From contig NC_092677.1 of the NCBI RefSeq assembly GCF_964355755.1, positions 11,492,601 through 11,556,600 of the forward strand: a DNA stretch of 64,000 nt, read 5' to 3'. Origin of the DNA: Antedon mediterranea (Eukaryota; Echinodermata; Crinoidea; Comatulida; Antedonidae). The notes beneath the pieces are model-generated. The model was given only the letters and a program-made list of their open reading frames with translations, was not told the DNA's origin and searched no databases. This document shows, piece by piece, positions 47,601-60,549 of the stretch. The stretch's first letter is position 1. Each line of letters begins with the position of its first letter. The position numbers and the translations under genes were made by a program.

Positions 47601-50600
47601 TAAACGATCGTTTAATAGTGCGTACTATTGCACGCCATGTGATCCACATTCGTCCAATTAAATGACAGGAATTTATTCAGGTGTTATATAAAGATATTAT
47701 AGTGAACTATAATATCTCTATCTCTATCAAAAGTACTGTAACAATGCCATTTAGGATATGATTGTACATGGAAACATAGGTTAAACCCATCAATTTGCTG
47801 CTACATTATCAAACCTCATTAAAATAACAATTACACAACATACAATCAAACATAATCGAAATGCATTATAAATTCTTAAGTTATCGCAAGAAGCCTTTAA
47901 CAGAATTTACAAGGGTCACTGAATATGCCCTTCAACTTTACACAATGTGCTCTCTAGAGCTGTACACCCTTTAATAGTTTTGCAGTCAATGAGTTCGTAC
48001 CATTATTGGTAATAAGTCAGAACATACACTAAATTGACCATAGTACATAAAACATTTAATATAGCTATAAAAACACACATGTTATGAAATCTGAAATGTT
48101 ATCAAATACAAGTTCTGTCAACTCTTGTATTTATAGACATTTATTTTGGAAGTTATTGTGTCTATGAAAGAAATAGGAGACAGCAAATTCCATAAATTAA
48201 TGTATCTATACAATATCTTTGCTATGACAGGTGTTATCATGGTCCATTAAGTTTCTTGAGAGAGGGGGTGCTTCCCTTTGGGATGTAAATGTATACATAT
48301 ACAGAAAAATATGGCAAATAAATATAAAATGTGTCTGAAACTGAACAGGTAAACTTAACTTTTGTCTGTAGGGGTGAAAAGTTCATGACCTCTGTCATCA
48401 ACAACATACTGGTGGACATCTACTTTATTTTTGTATTGCAATTTTTGACATTTTTATTTTATAAGTTCTAAAGTCTGGCTAGGTATAGAGAGTTAAACGA
48501 CACATTTTTTTAAGGGTTTTTCCACCAAAATTCATATAGAAAAAGAAGGTACAGCTACAGAACAAAATAAAATGTGAACATTACCATACACAAGATGGCT
48601 GGTGTTGGCGTTCTTCTCTTGACGTCAATCATAGCAATGACTGTTGGGAAGTGTCCTTCCCTGGCAGCAGCAAAAACACCTCTGGAGACAAAGGTCAAAG
48701 GTAACAAAAAATATATACATCTAGTACTACTTTTACTATAATATTCGCAACTTCTTCTTTCAGTCAGTCAGGTCGTAGCCACCAGTATGGTTGGTAAGAT
48801 TTCAACCTGACCACTTTTTCACAAAGACATTTGACAACACTTGGCTTGAACAGAGATTTTTCCTTTTTCTTGCGAAAACCGGACTTTCTCGTGGCTACAT
48901 CAGTAAAAGTTTTATTACAAAAAGGTAGATACCTCATACATTGAGATATGATTAGTTATTGTATTAATGCTGAACTATTCATTTTAAAACTAGGCTAAAT
49001 TCTGAAGCAATTCTTTTTATTGTCAAAGCGTCAGATATACAAATGCATATTCCATCTTCCAATCTCTTTCTACGACAAATTCCAATTTCTTTTAAGAAAC
49101 AGTTTCTACTTCTCATGATCAAAATGAAAATCAATTCACTATAATCTCAACTCAACCTTCTGTAAAATGTATACAAAACCTCCGCTACCCCAAGGATTTC
49201 ATCTTTTTGCATTTTTAAACATATTGACAGTACCAATTTAAAACAAATTTATTACGCCAGTAAAAATGCATTATATTACGTATTATACTTTTTAAATATA
49301 TTGCCAGAGCAAAGTGTATATACACTTTTGTCAATGGATCAATGGATAATCAATTACGGCATATTAAATGTTGTTCATTCCATGGAGATTGTTCCCAGTC
49401 ATGGTTTATAACAACTATTAAATTGCTGTCTGTGACCTTTCAAATGTTATATAGAAATGTATTAATTTATACATTGAAGGGGTATATTACAAAATGGTGT
49501 AGCAGATATACTGTCCTCTTAAAAAAATATTTGAATAGGCCATTTTAATGTCACATAATAGTTCAATTCACTTTCACCAAAAATGGCATCGAAATTACTT
49601 ACCTGATGAAAACCATAATTTAAAGAAAACTAATAATATACTGACAGCCCATTGTCTGGAAGTCAATGGGTTTTTGATTAAATTTAACTTTTTGTTTTGG
49701 TCTTAATCATTATTTAACAATTTTTTTTTTTTTTTTTTTGAAAAGTCAATAGCTTTTCCATATTCAAGATATTCATCGTTATATTTCATATTGTTGTGGA
49801 CAATGTGCCATCACGTTTATTTAGAAAGTTAAATATTAAAATAGATATAATGTACAAATCTGACATAGCATTACTGAAGCAAAGAATAGTGACGGAGCAA
49901 TTCAAAATATGATATAAATTACTAAATGATAATATGCTGTAGATGAGAACGACAAATTAAGAAAAATAGTAAAAATGATTGAGAAAGAAAAAACAGAGAG
50001 AAAAAACGAAAATGAAGGGAAACAAACATACTGTAATTTAAGAGAAAAGAAGCAAAAAAGGTGCAAAAAATAGAATAAATGAAACAAAACAGGCATGAAG
50101 TTTTGTACTAATATATCTCCATATACATTTTGGTCTTATGGCTTTTAACTATGCACTTAATATAGTAATTATTGTTTGCATTGTATAAATAGATATACAG
50201 TATATTGAAATAATTGCCATGCTAAATTGAATATATTTTGAGCCAATTTTAAATAATAGGTAACACTGACATTTTGCAGAACTGTTTCAAAACCAACTGT
50301 ATGTCTAAATAAACTGAAATAGAATGGGCTGCATTCAGAAAAAATGTAGAAATAAAAAGTAAAGAAAGATAAAAGCGAGGGATTGCATTTCAAATGGTGC
50401 AGAAGGAAGGATAATGTAAAAAACTTACATTGCGAAATGTCATGATTCTAATCATAAATCATGCAGTCTTGAAACATTTTTTAAGATGTTAAAATTTAAA
50501 TTTAAAAAAAAAATAATTTGTAATTATTCAAAACGGAAAGAAAGAAATATTTCTTTTTATTTGTCAAATGTTTGAGTGGGGTTGCGTCAGTGTATCCTTG

Positions 50601-53600
50601 CCATTTGATTGGGTAATTTTGTGTCATGTGACATCAAATGCTAATTAGGACATGTAATACGGTTCATTGCAACCTAAAACATTTCTTTTTTAAATGCGTC
50701 TGAAACAAAATGGTTAAAATTATGATTAGAACCATGCGGAAAGTGACATTATTTAACAGGAATTAAATTTGTATAAAAAGACATGGACGGCAATTATACG
50801 GTACCTGGAGTCGCTCAACAGGCACCCATTGAGGGAGCCTGCACAAGAAAGCGACACAAAAACAGGTACTATCCACAGCATTACCCCATACAGATCTGAT
50901 GCAAATGACTGGGGAGAAAAAAGAACGAAACGACTTTGAAATATATTTAGTTTGTAAAAGCTTACCTTGAGTCACTCAACAAAGATCCGTTCAAAGAGCC
51001 TGCACAAGAGAGAGAAACGAACACTGGTACGATCCAAAGCATCTTGCCATACAAGTCTTGACCAAATGACTGTGAAATTGCATCAACAACAAACTAAATT
51101 TGAGACATTCATCCTCAAATTTACTTTTGGTGAACTACATTCCTTACCAATGACTGAATTTTTGTAAATAATAGTGTATATTTTTAAAATGATAATGATT
51201 GCCAGAAGTTAGTATAAGTTGAATTTGTTAGTAAAATCAATTTGTATTATAAGATAAATAATAATAGATCTATATTTTTGTATTTTCATTGTATCAATGT
51301 GTTTTGTTGGGGACCCCTTTGAAAACAAGCCTTTGTGCTAAAAGGGTTTCCCCTCCTTCCATGTTTAATTTCTCAAGTTTAATGTTTCTTTTATTCTATG
51401 TATTTATTTTCATTCATATTTTATGCTGTTTTATAAATTGTACTGTATATTTATATAAATATTACTTACTGTATTTGTTTATTTTTGTAATCATTCTTAA
51501 CAATAATAAGTGAATATGTCAAGTGGTTTTATCATTTTGCCTATGTCTCAAGTAGTAAATGGGCAGCGAGTTATTATAACAAGGCCTTCAAGCTAAGGCA
51601 GTGCAAAAGCAATAATTATTGTGAACATTTTTACCAAAACAATTACTAAAACAATGGCCAATAACAAATGTGGGTAGCCCACCGACAATAACCACTATTT
51701 TGGAGGGATTTTCAAAGTTTAGTCGGGTATGGCATACTCAAAATAGACAACACGTGTACAGGATATATAGCCTGTTTAGTATGTAAATAGGTCAGTTTTA
51801 TTACTCTGCTAACATTATTACCATACACCTGATTGTAGGTCACAAGAGTACCCACTGCATTCTATTTATGTCATAACATTTTGCATTATATCTACTTACA
51901 GTCATGAAATCAATCCATTCTCCTCATAGGCCAGTAGACTAAAAAAAATCTCAGTCTGGCACTCTCTAAAAGCTCTGTCTACACTATCAAACTAGATCAT
52001 ATCAACATTTGATTTTGCCATGCAAACCTTCAAACAATATACTAGTTTGACAAAAAAGTGTGATTGCCCAAATATGGTACTCATATGCCCAAATATGTAG
52101 TGATATGACATCATGTCCATATATGGGCACATTTTTTTTGTCACATAAAGATGTAGTGTAGACAGAGCTTTGGAAATTTAAAAGTATTTAATTTGCATAA
52201 ACAACACTACAGAACACTACGGTATTTCAACAAATTTATTTGAAAAAACTTTTTCTCCTTTCACTTACAACAGCTACTGCATTGGAGTTAAGAAGTTCTT
52301 GTGGAGACAATTGAGCAAAATATGCCACATTAGTTGCCAGGTAAATCACAGTTACCAAGCCCATTGAAATCATGATACCCAGAGGAAGATTTCTATTGAA
52401 AATGAAAAGAATAATAATCATTATTTGTGAGGAAAAAAATAAAATAATGATTATGCAGAGAATTATAAGGGTGGTCACTAATTTATACTTTGCATCGACA
52501 AATGTCCGGAATGTATGGCTCAAACAAATTGGCCGGGCTAGTCTTGCATTTTAGTCTAGAAAAAATACCAACCATGCCCAAATATCAATTGCTAGTATGT
52601 AACCAGTTGTAACTAGTTGTATGAAACCAGTTGTAACTAGTTGTATGTAACCAGTTGTAACTAGTTGTGTGTAACCAGTTGTAACTAGTTGTGTGTAACC
52701 AGTTGTAACTAGTTGTGTGTAACCAGTTGTAACTAGTTGTGTGTAACCAGTTGTAACTAGTTGTGTGTAACCAGTTGTAACTATGTGTGTAACCAGTTGT
52801 AACTATGTGTGTAACCAGTTGTATGTAACTAGTTGTATGTAACCAGTTGTAACTAGTTGTATGTAACTAGTTGTATGTAACCAGTTGTAACTAGTTGTAA
52901 CTAGTTGTATGTAACCAGTTGTAACTAGTTGTATGTAACCAGTTGTAACTAGTTGTATGTAACCAGTTGTGTGTAACCAGTTGTAACTATGTGTGTAACC
53001 AGTTGTAACTAGTTGTATGTAACCAGTTGTAACTAGTTGTATGTATAAACCAGTTGTAACTAGTTGTGTGTAACCAGTTGTAACTAGTTGTGTGTAACCA
53101 GTTTTAACTAGTTGTATGTAACCAGTTGTAACTAGTTGTATGTAACCAGTTGTAACTAGTTGTATGTAACCAGTTGTTTGTAACCAGTTGTAACTATGTG
53201 TGTAACCAGTTGTAACTAGTTGTATGTAACCAGTTTTAACTAGTTGTATATAACCAGTTTTAACTAGTCGTATGCAACCAGTTGTAACTAGTTGTATGTA
53301 ACCAGTTGTGTGTAACCAGTTGTATGTAACCAGTTGTGTGTAACCAGTTGTAACTATGTGTGTAACCAGTTGTAACTAGTTGTATGTAACCAGTTGTAAC
53401 TAGTTGTGTAACCAGTTATAACTTGTTGTAAAACCTTACCTTGAAGGGTTAACAATTTCTTCTGTGATTTGTGAAACATACTGCCTGTGAAGATTCATAC
53501 ATTTTATTAATCGAAAAATAATACACACAATAATAAAAGGTTATACATTAATTTAATATGTTAAAGCTCATTGTCTGGCAGACTATTAAAGCATACGGAT

Positions 53601-55292
53601 ATACTATAGTTATTTAACATCATAACAAATAATTTACATACCATCCTGAATATGCAAATAAGCCTGCATAAAAAGCCAGTGGAATTTTTGTGACATCTGT
53701 ATTTTCAGCTCCAGTAAAGGCATCTTTTAAATGAGTGGTTTTGCCTAAAATTAAAAACAGAACATCATGAATATACAATAGGTTTTTCAAGACATTATTT
53801 CAAATTTTTCAATAAAGATGTTGTTCATATAGAGTTTTGCGGCTTACATGGCAGTTCACCAGGTACATTTCATACTACCTTTCTGTAGCAACATATAATG
53901 TATTTAATCTACCACAAAATGTTCTTCTTTAAGTTCTTTCATGAATTTGTCACATAAAATTTGGCATCACAATGTATTTATCCTCTCGTAATTGAAAAAT
54001 ATCAATATAGCAATAAATTAGAACGCAATGCTAAAAGGTGTGTGTACAAATCAATATAATATGCCTTAAAGAGTAATTTGCACGATTGTTGTCGTCTTCA
54101 ATATCATTATGACGTCATATAGATATCTAGTAGACGTCTGTCCGGTATATCTGTGATTGAATCAACTGAAAAAACACTTAACTTTGACACATGTAAACTG
54201 TTAAGGTGTATATCCTATCCCAAGGGCTGTATGTATCATAACTACTTTACACTTGGTGATATCAGTTTCTTTCTATCATATCATGGATTGCATTACCCTG
54301 TATAGGCTAGTAGAATGGCGTCCTTTGCTCCCGATTATCTAGTTTAAAATAAGTTGACCATTCAACGGATGAGGCTATCAGCATGGTCAATCGGGCACAT
54401 AAGTTTTCTATAAGGTGGTCGACCATAGCAGAAATTACTATTTCCTATAGGCACAGTTGACTGTGCATCAATTTCATTTCCTATGGGTACAGCGGTCAAA
54501 AAGTTGATCAGGTGCCTTCATTTTTTATGTCTCCTTAATATGGGTGTCCTCTAAATAGGGTGCTAAAAACAGTGTTAAAACAGATATTGCCCTTCAATTG
54601 TTTTACAGGAAGTGTATCAATCGGTATGTGCTCTGAATAGGGTTGAGTGTCTTAGTATTAAAACATACAAATATTGCCCCGTTTTATGTGAAATAAAGTG
54701 TCTCTCTTTAATCGGTATGTGCTCTGAATAGGGTTGGGTGTTAGTGCTGAAACATACAGATAATGCCCATAATTTGTTTTATGTGATGTGTCTCTCTTCA
54801 ATCGGTATGTGCTCTGAATAGGGGGTTGGTCTTAGTACAAAAACATACAGATATTTCTCAGAATAGCAATGTCCTAAAGAAGGTATTCTATTATTTATTG
54901 AAGAATTTATAAGAAAATTATATCTAAAAGATATTTTATGACCTGCACAGTTTATTAAACAATTTTAATTGAAAATATGTGAAGCACATCACTCTAGAAT
55001 AATGACAATCTACGTGAAGGATTTATTCTTGTATTCATTTGATAATCGGAACAAGACGTAACAACAATAACGTGAAGATTCATTAAAACTAAGACTTTGT
55101 AATTAAAAGCAGGTGTAGAATTAATCAACTGAAAATGTAATCAAAATAAATATGTAAATATGTTAAATGTGACAAATTGTTCTCTTCAAAGGAAATATTG
55201 ATTTTTATATAATACATTCAGGTTTCTTGTAAAAGAATGTGCAAAATTAAAAATAAAATCAGGCAATAAAATTAATTTATACATCTTGTATT

Positions 55293-55328
<36 letters not shown>

Positions 55329-55786
55329 CTGTTTCTACTAAATTCAAAACTGTATTGGTAGTGTGATCATACCAAAAGTTCACTTTTACTCAAAATGCTG
55401 AAAATTATTTTAAAAGTAGGTTATTGGAAAAGATATTCCTCTAGGAATTTATTTATTAGCCAGAGTCAAAATAATGATCAAGTCCACAGAGAGCCAGCAA
55501 TTGGAATAAGTAATTGAGAGACGATGACTACTTCATTAATTGTTTAATGATATAGTATAATATATTAGACTTTTTTTCTAAGTATTTCTTTACGAGTACA
55601 TAAGGTCTGTTTTGAGAATTGTACAAAGTTCTTTAATAAATTAATGTACAATAAAATTACCTTGAAAAAGTAGTACGAATCCAGTAATGATGATAATGAT
55701 GAGACCAATTGTCTTAACAAATGTTAACACAGTCTGAACGCGAGTTGTCCATGTTACACTTACACAATTCAAGTAGAAGACGCCAC
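44653..55786 (-). CDS. SLC7 light-chain amino-acid transporter (LAT/y+LAT-like), 5' exons outside window
   Basis: Membrane exchanger of the SLC7 family, whose members normally pair with an SLC3 heavy chain at the plasma membrane. Nine coding exons per transcript join in frame on the minus strand: 55786-55661, 53744-53642, 53484-53440, 52392-52269, then either 51069-50966 or 50908-50805, then 48681-48585, 47459-47310, 45547-45370 and 44717-44653. They give the last 329 residues. Family landmarks in order: [124 protein letters not shown] and a short C-terminus ending QEKKTY. This corresponds to roughly TM5 to TM12. The first exons, with the GSGIF-type motif and the disulfide cysteine, were not found up to 64000 and must lie beyond the right edge. 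Substrate class is not decidable from this part. Confidence 0.93.
46459..46480. repeat. Perfect 22-bp palindrome
   Basis: AGGGAGTTGTT joined to its exact reverse complement AACAACTCCCT, in an SLC7 intron. Confidence 0.85.
46523..46776. repeat. Diverged direct repeat pair in an SLC7 intron
   Basis: ACCGAATCACTCAGG followed by TTTATTTGT, GGGCTC and CCCACTTTCATT occurs at about 46524-46592 and again at 46709-46776. The TAGGTGTTATAGAAATAACA stretch between them resembles 44238-44305, so this is part of a dispersed family. Confidence 0.6.
46915..47160. repeat. Dispersed repeat family (about 250-300 bp), first of several copies
   Basis: Words TATGCCATTTTAATGT, GCATAATAG, AATGGGTTTTTGGATGAATT and an internal T run recur in the same order at about 49533-49760 and 62235-62520, with partial copies at 59170-59260 and, lacking the first half, 14205-14275. 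No terminal repeats or tail were defined. The copies at 46915 and 49533 are in SLC7 introns, and the 14205 copy is in the transposase gene. Confidence 0.65.
47575..47700. repeat. Second copy of the hairpin MITE family
   Basis: CGTACACGAAAAAAAGTACT, ACGATCGTTTAATAGTGCGT, ATTGCACGCCATGTGATCC and AGGTGTTATATAA match 19457-19575 closely. Only the right part of the family is present. SLC7 intron. Confidence 0.65.
49533..49760. repeat. Copy of the 250-300-bp dispersed repeat
   Basis: GGCCATTTTAATGTCACATA begins the match to the copy at 46915. TGGAAGTCAATGGGTTTTTG and a long T run follow. Confidence 0.65.
50805..50908 (-). other. SLC7 alternative exon B (104 bp)
   Basis: Encodes [18 protein letters not shown], then [16 protein letters not shown] and the first two bases of an Arg codon. 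A pyrimidine-rich stretch with CCAG precedes it and GTACCG follows. Length and both phases equal those of exon A 57 bp away. It differs from exon A at four of 35 residues. Including both exons in one mRNA would shift the frame (208 bp). Confidence 0.85.
50966..51069 (-). other. SLC7 alternative exon A (104 bp)
   Basis: Encodes [18 protein letters not shown], then [16 protein letters not shown] and the first two bases of an Arg codon. CACAG precedes it and GTAAGC follows. It agrees better with remembered relatives at the Gly of SFG and the Ser of LNGSL, so it may be the ancestral version. It covers the segment around TM8. Confidence 0.85.
51969..52171. repeat. 203-bp MITE with exact 18-bp inverted ends
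   Basis: AAAGCTCTGTCTACACTA at 51969-51986 is repeated in exact inverse at 52154-52171. The inner sequence (ATGCCCAAATATG, TGACATCATGTCC) recurs at about 57797-57910, next to a matching AAAGCCCTGTCTACACTA end, and at 62905-63035. It lies in an SLC7 intron, about 100 bp from exon 52392-52269. Confidence 0.85.
52596..53430. repeat. 24-bp minisatellite, about 835 bp, in an SLC7 intron
   Basis: Units of TAACCAGTTGTAACTAGTTG plus four bases are built from two related 12-bp halves (ACCAGTTGTA and ACTAGTTGTA). Many variants drop a half-unit. The array ends about 10 bases short of the 45-bp exon at 53440-53484, directly on its donor side. Confidence 0.95.
54550..54860. repeat. About 93-bp tandem repeat, 3-4 diverged copies
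   Basis: ATCGGTATGTGCTCTGAATA recurs at about 54622, 54709 and 54799, each followed by a GTGTTAG-like word and ACATACAGATA. A more diverged first copy starts near 54550. SLC7 intron. Confidence 0.75.
55297..55323. repeat. TA microsatellite
   Basis: An uninterrupted run of TA dinucleotides in an SLC7 intron. Confidence 0.9.
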
Positions 55787-56306
55787 CTAAAAAAAGATGA
55801 AATTATAAATCATAGCATTATATATTACAGGACTAAAATGTTGTTAATTACTTACTTACTTACTTGTTTGCATAGCTATCCCCATTATTGGGGTCATTTC
55901 GCCGTCATTGACATTATGTTGACATAGCACAACAATGAGAGACATTCATTTTGATTAAAAAACTAAAAACCTGAGACCTGTAACCCTAGGGTAGGGACCC
56001 TGACGGGTACTCTCCCTCCGGGTCAAAGGGATCCCGAAACTCATCGGTAAGAGTATCTTTTTAATTATTGTATATTTTCTCTACATAGTATTAGTTTTAT
56101 TATCTAAAAAATACAAAAGTTTCACAAAGAATTGTCATCTTGTGATGTACTACTTTAACAAGCCCCTGTCAAAAAAAAAAACAGTTCCAAAAATGCAACA
56201 AATTATATAGAAAAATACATTGTAGGAAATTGTTAGTGTAAAAAAATGTGTTGACGATGGTGTGACTGTATAAACAGAGGGACTATAATAATTATTGTAT
56301 ACAGAA

Positions 56307-56945
56307 TAAAACGTGGTACAGACAGTATTACATTGGGTAGCTATAAATGATATAGCGACTATCTACAGTATCACAGTATGCACACACTTGTGACTGGCTA
56401 CCTAATACGTGGTACAGACAGTATTACATTGGGTAGCTATAAATGATATAGCGTCCATCTATTATGCACACACTTGTGACTGGCTACCTAATACGTGGTA
56501 CAGACAGTATTACATTGGGTAGCTATAAATGATATAGCGTCCATCTATTATGCACACACTTGTGACTGGCTACCTAACGTGGTACAGACAGTATTACATT
56601 GGGTAGCTATAAATGATATAGCGACTATCTACAGTATTACAGTATGCACACACTTGTGACTGGCTACCTAATACGTGGTACAGACAGTATTACATTGGGT
56701 AGCTATAAATGATATAGCGACTATCTACAGTATTACAGTATGCACACACTTGTGACTGGCTACCTAATACGTGGTACAGACAGTATTACATTGTTTTTGG
56801 GTAGCTATAAATGGTATAGCGTCCATCTATTATGCACACACTTGTGACTGGCTACCTAATACGTGGTACAGACAGTATTACATTAGGTACAGTAGCTATA
56901 AATGATATAGCGACTATCTACAGTATTACAGTATGCACACACTAA
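56307..56945. repeat. 84-96-bp tandem repeat, about 6.7 copies
   Basis: ACGTGGTACAGACAGTATTA begins units at about 56311, 56407, 56493, 56577, 56673, 56769 and 56861. Short units lack a TACAGTATTACAG segment. Lies about 520 bp beyond the first SLC7 exon in the window. Confidence 0.95.
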
Positions 56946-59900
56946 TAATAGTAATAGTAATTTGTTCTATTTGTGCTCTCGATTGTAAGAATCTTATCTT
57001 TATTTGAATAAGAGCTGCAGCAATGCAATTAAGTGTGTCAACAAATGAAATGGTATATTCTGTATAAAATCTGTCGTTTTTCTTTTTGAGTTTGAGTGAG
57101 TGATTATAATTTTAATAAATAAATCTTTGTACTCCAATCAAGACAGTTAAAATATTATTTTTCAAATTATAATTTCTAATTTTTTTAATTACATTATAAA
57201 ATTTGAAAAAAAAAATAATAATAATTATATAAAAAATATTTAAAAAATGCTTTACTATAATATATATAATATGCTTTATGTAAACATGAAAACTTGGCTC
57301 AACTAGAAGTTGTTTTTCTGCAAGGCCGTGTATAAAAACAAAAAGTTCACAAACAATCTTTAAAACTACAATACATTATACTAAATATAAATACCAATAA
57401 ACAATACTGACTGTGGTTGAAAAAAAAAAGTCTCAGAATGAAATTGAAAACTTAATAAAATGTTGCACGTATACATTTTAACACAGAATCTCCATATCAC
57501 TATACTGTAATAATACAATCTTTCTGTAATAATATTTGCAGGTGCGACAAGAACCATGGATCCATGAAATGAAATAGACTGAGTAAATATAGAATATAGA
57601 AGGTGATATAAAATCACTCATGCAATAGTGTTTAATTAAACTGATATAACAAGAAATAAGATCATTTGGACGAAGCAGAGAAAATTAGAGCTTAAAGAAA
57701 TCTATAATATGCAATCAGGTGGTCAATACAATAATGGTTCGTGCACCAAGTGCTCCTTGGGAGCTCCTAATTTAAGGGACATGCCACACACCTAAAGCCC
57801 TGTCTACACTATCCATATATAGACAGGATGATGTCATATCACTACCATATTTGGGCATATGACTGCCATATTTAGGCACATCACATTTGTTTTTGTCAAA
57901 CTAGCATAATAGTAGATCAACTTGTTGATAATCAACCAGAACCTCTCCTGTATGAAAAAAACATTAAAAAGTGTCTTACCATTAATGAATCAATTTTAAT
58001 TTTTAATAATTTCCAAATACTACAAAATCATGACATGCACATTTTAATTAAATAAATAAAAGTGACTAAACATAATTTTTAGAAATCTTACAACAGTACT
58101 GACTCTAATTGCAATAAGTAAACATAAATACACATACTACAATCATTTCAAATTTATTACAACTACATATTTGTATGGCTGGTCCTGTTTTAGAGGTTTA
58201 AACTTAAGACCATAGTACTAGTAGCCTACAGTACAGATAAAGGCCAATTTACACAGACAGCACAACAGTAATGGTAATAACAATATAGAATACAGTTATT
58301 CCTTATCACCATTTACACAAAACCCGGTGCGGACAGATGGTTTCCGCTCACGTAGATACAGATTCATATGTTGAACAAGCTACACGGTTTTCTGCTTACT
58401 GCGCTCTTCTGTGTAAATTGGGCTTAACCAATCCATTTCATTTTTAACTTTTATCCCCTATTATCCTTATTACATTACAGTCAATGGCTACCAGCAAACA
58501 TGGTACTTGTGGAGGAGTACAATCATGTTTGAATACACTTAACCCTTCGTGACTTGACCAACCCAGTCACTCGTGTTTACTGCACTTTTCTATACACATT
58601 ACAAACCCCTGAAAGTCTATGGTAGGTAAAAGTTTACATACAGTACTCAGTCAATAATTATATTAACTTTAATTTAAGAACGGATTTGAAAACACATGGA
58701 AATGATTGCCTACACAAGCTCTTTTATTAACATAAGAAAGATTCACAATCTGATAAACAGTTGGTTATGGATCTTTTTAATCAATCCTGACTGAAAAGAA
58801 TAAAAACACTATTGTTTATGAAAATTCAATTATGGTACTTTAAAAATAAGGAAATTACAGTATATTAAATTCATTAACGCTATTCAATCAATTCAAAGAC
58901 ATACTAAAAACTAAACGTTGCCTAGAGCATGGGAAACATCTTTATTGCCACTTATTACTGCTACTAGTACACTCAACTTTATTAAAAATGTATCTTATTG
59001 TGTCAAACATCAATCTATTAGTATTACAGTAGATATGCATGATTTGTTTGACAAACTGAGACAAGTTTATTTCTAGGTTTATCCTCATTTTATGCTTTGT
59101 ATTATTTGTGTGGCATTTTATGAAATAAATGTCTTGTTGAATTGTTGAATTTACTAAATTAAAAAGTAATTCTAAATGCCATTTTAATGTCATAACAATT
59201 AACGAAACTGTAGTTTAAAGCAAAAAAAAGTCAAATGTTTTATTCTATGGAATTATAAAAATAACTTATTCAAATTGATTTAAAATTAATCTTCATTTTC
59301 CATGTTTTTGAGGAGACAATACATCCATAATTAAACACCTGTGCATCTCAAATGATGACTAAAGATGACCAGACACTGTACAGATAGACTGCACTTGCTG
59401 CCTACATTTTAGTTCATATTTGGACATAACATAATGGCGTACAACACAAAATTTTAACTTGTGTTTTGTGCAGCCTAAAGGAGCGACGGAAAAACCTGTA
59501 CTGTATACATACATAAGGTAGGCAGTACACTATTAAAAAGAGCATTGAACTCTGTTTAACCTTTCAATGCATATCTCATAGCAAATACTATCATTTTTTA
59601 CAAACAATACAATAACAGACATGTTTCCAGAAAATAAGATCAAATCGGATAAGTTCCTGATGACATATACAATTTTTTTAAACTAGTGTCATATTTAACA
59701 TTAAACCATTTGACTATTTAAGTATACTTCACAAACCACTCAGAGCTTTTATTAAATCAGGTATAATAATAGTAGTCAAGGATTAAGAGATGGATTAGGT
59801 TAATCCACTTGATTTATTTTAAATCCTCTATTGCAATCACATAAATCCCACTTTAAATTTGATTGACGATCTTGACCATAAAAGGTGTCAAAAGATTGAT

Positions 59901-60549
59901 ATGTTCTTCTTGTCAGGATAGTCAATTTAAAGGTAGCTACTACTTGCAGCATTTATACAGTAGTTGTAATGTTGAGAAAATTGAAATAATGTTATTACTA
60001 TTTTCCATTATATAATGTAGGAAATATCAAGGTGCATTCCACGGCTCCTTGCCAGGATTTTATTTATTTCCTCAAAAGAGAAGTGCCAATAAATATGTTT
60101 CAAAACAAAAAAAAAGAGTTAAAAAAACAATGTTTTCACCAAAAAGTGAAATGAATCACCAAAGTGGAAAATAAAAAAAAAGAAAATATACTTCAAAAAG
60201 AAATTTTAAAATACAAAATTCTTAATAATGAATAGTTCAAATCATAATTTGTACTTAATCAAAAGTCTCAAGTCGGACATAATGAACTCGCATAACATTT
60301 AACAAAAATTACTGTTGACCTAATTTCATTACCGAGGTTATCGGTAAATTATTCACCCAGTACAGTATGTTCTTCTTCCTATATATTAATAATGTTTTAA
60401 CCTAAAAGAAAATAAAATTTATTACAGTTCTGTAGGCATTTACTGTACATCCTTTATTATTCTCAACTCATGCAGTATAGTATTAATTAAAACCAGATTA
60501 ATGCAGTTTTAGAAACATTTTCTACTCTAACCTTTTCTTTGATTTTTAA
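56946..60549. other. SLC7 intron or upstream sequence; no exon found
   Basis: Searched on the minus strand for the remaining N-terminal SLC7 exons (glycine-rich TM1, TM3-TM4) without success. Contents are AT-rich sequence with one half MITE (57797-57910) and part of the dispersed repeat (59170-59260). Confidence 0.4.

Noticed and set aside
52596-53430. Possible CRISPR-like array
   Set aside because: There are no unique spacers; units are contiguous 24-bp tandem repeats in an intron of an animal gene.
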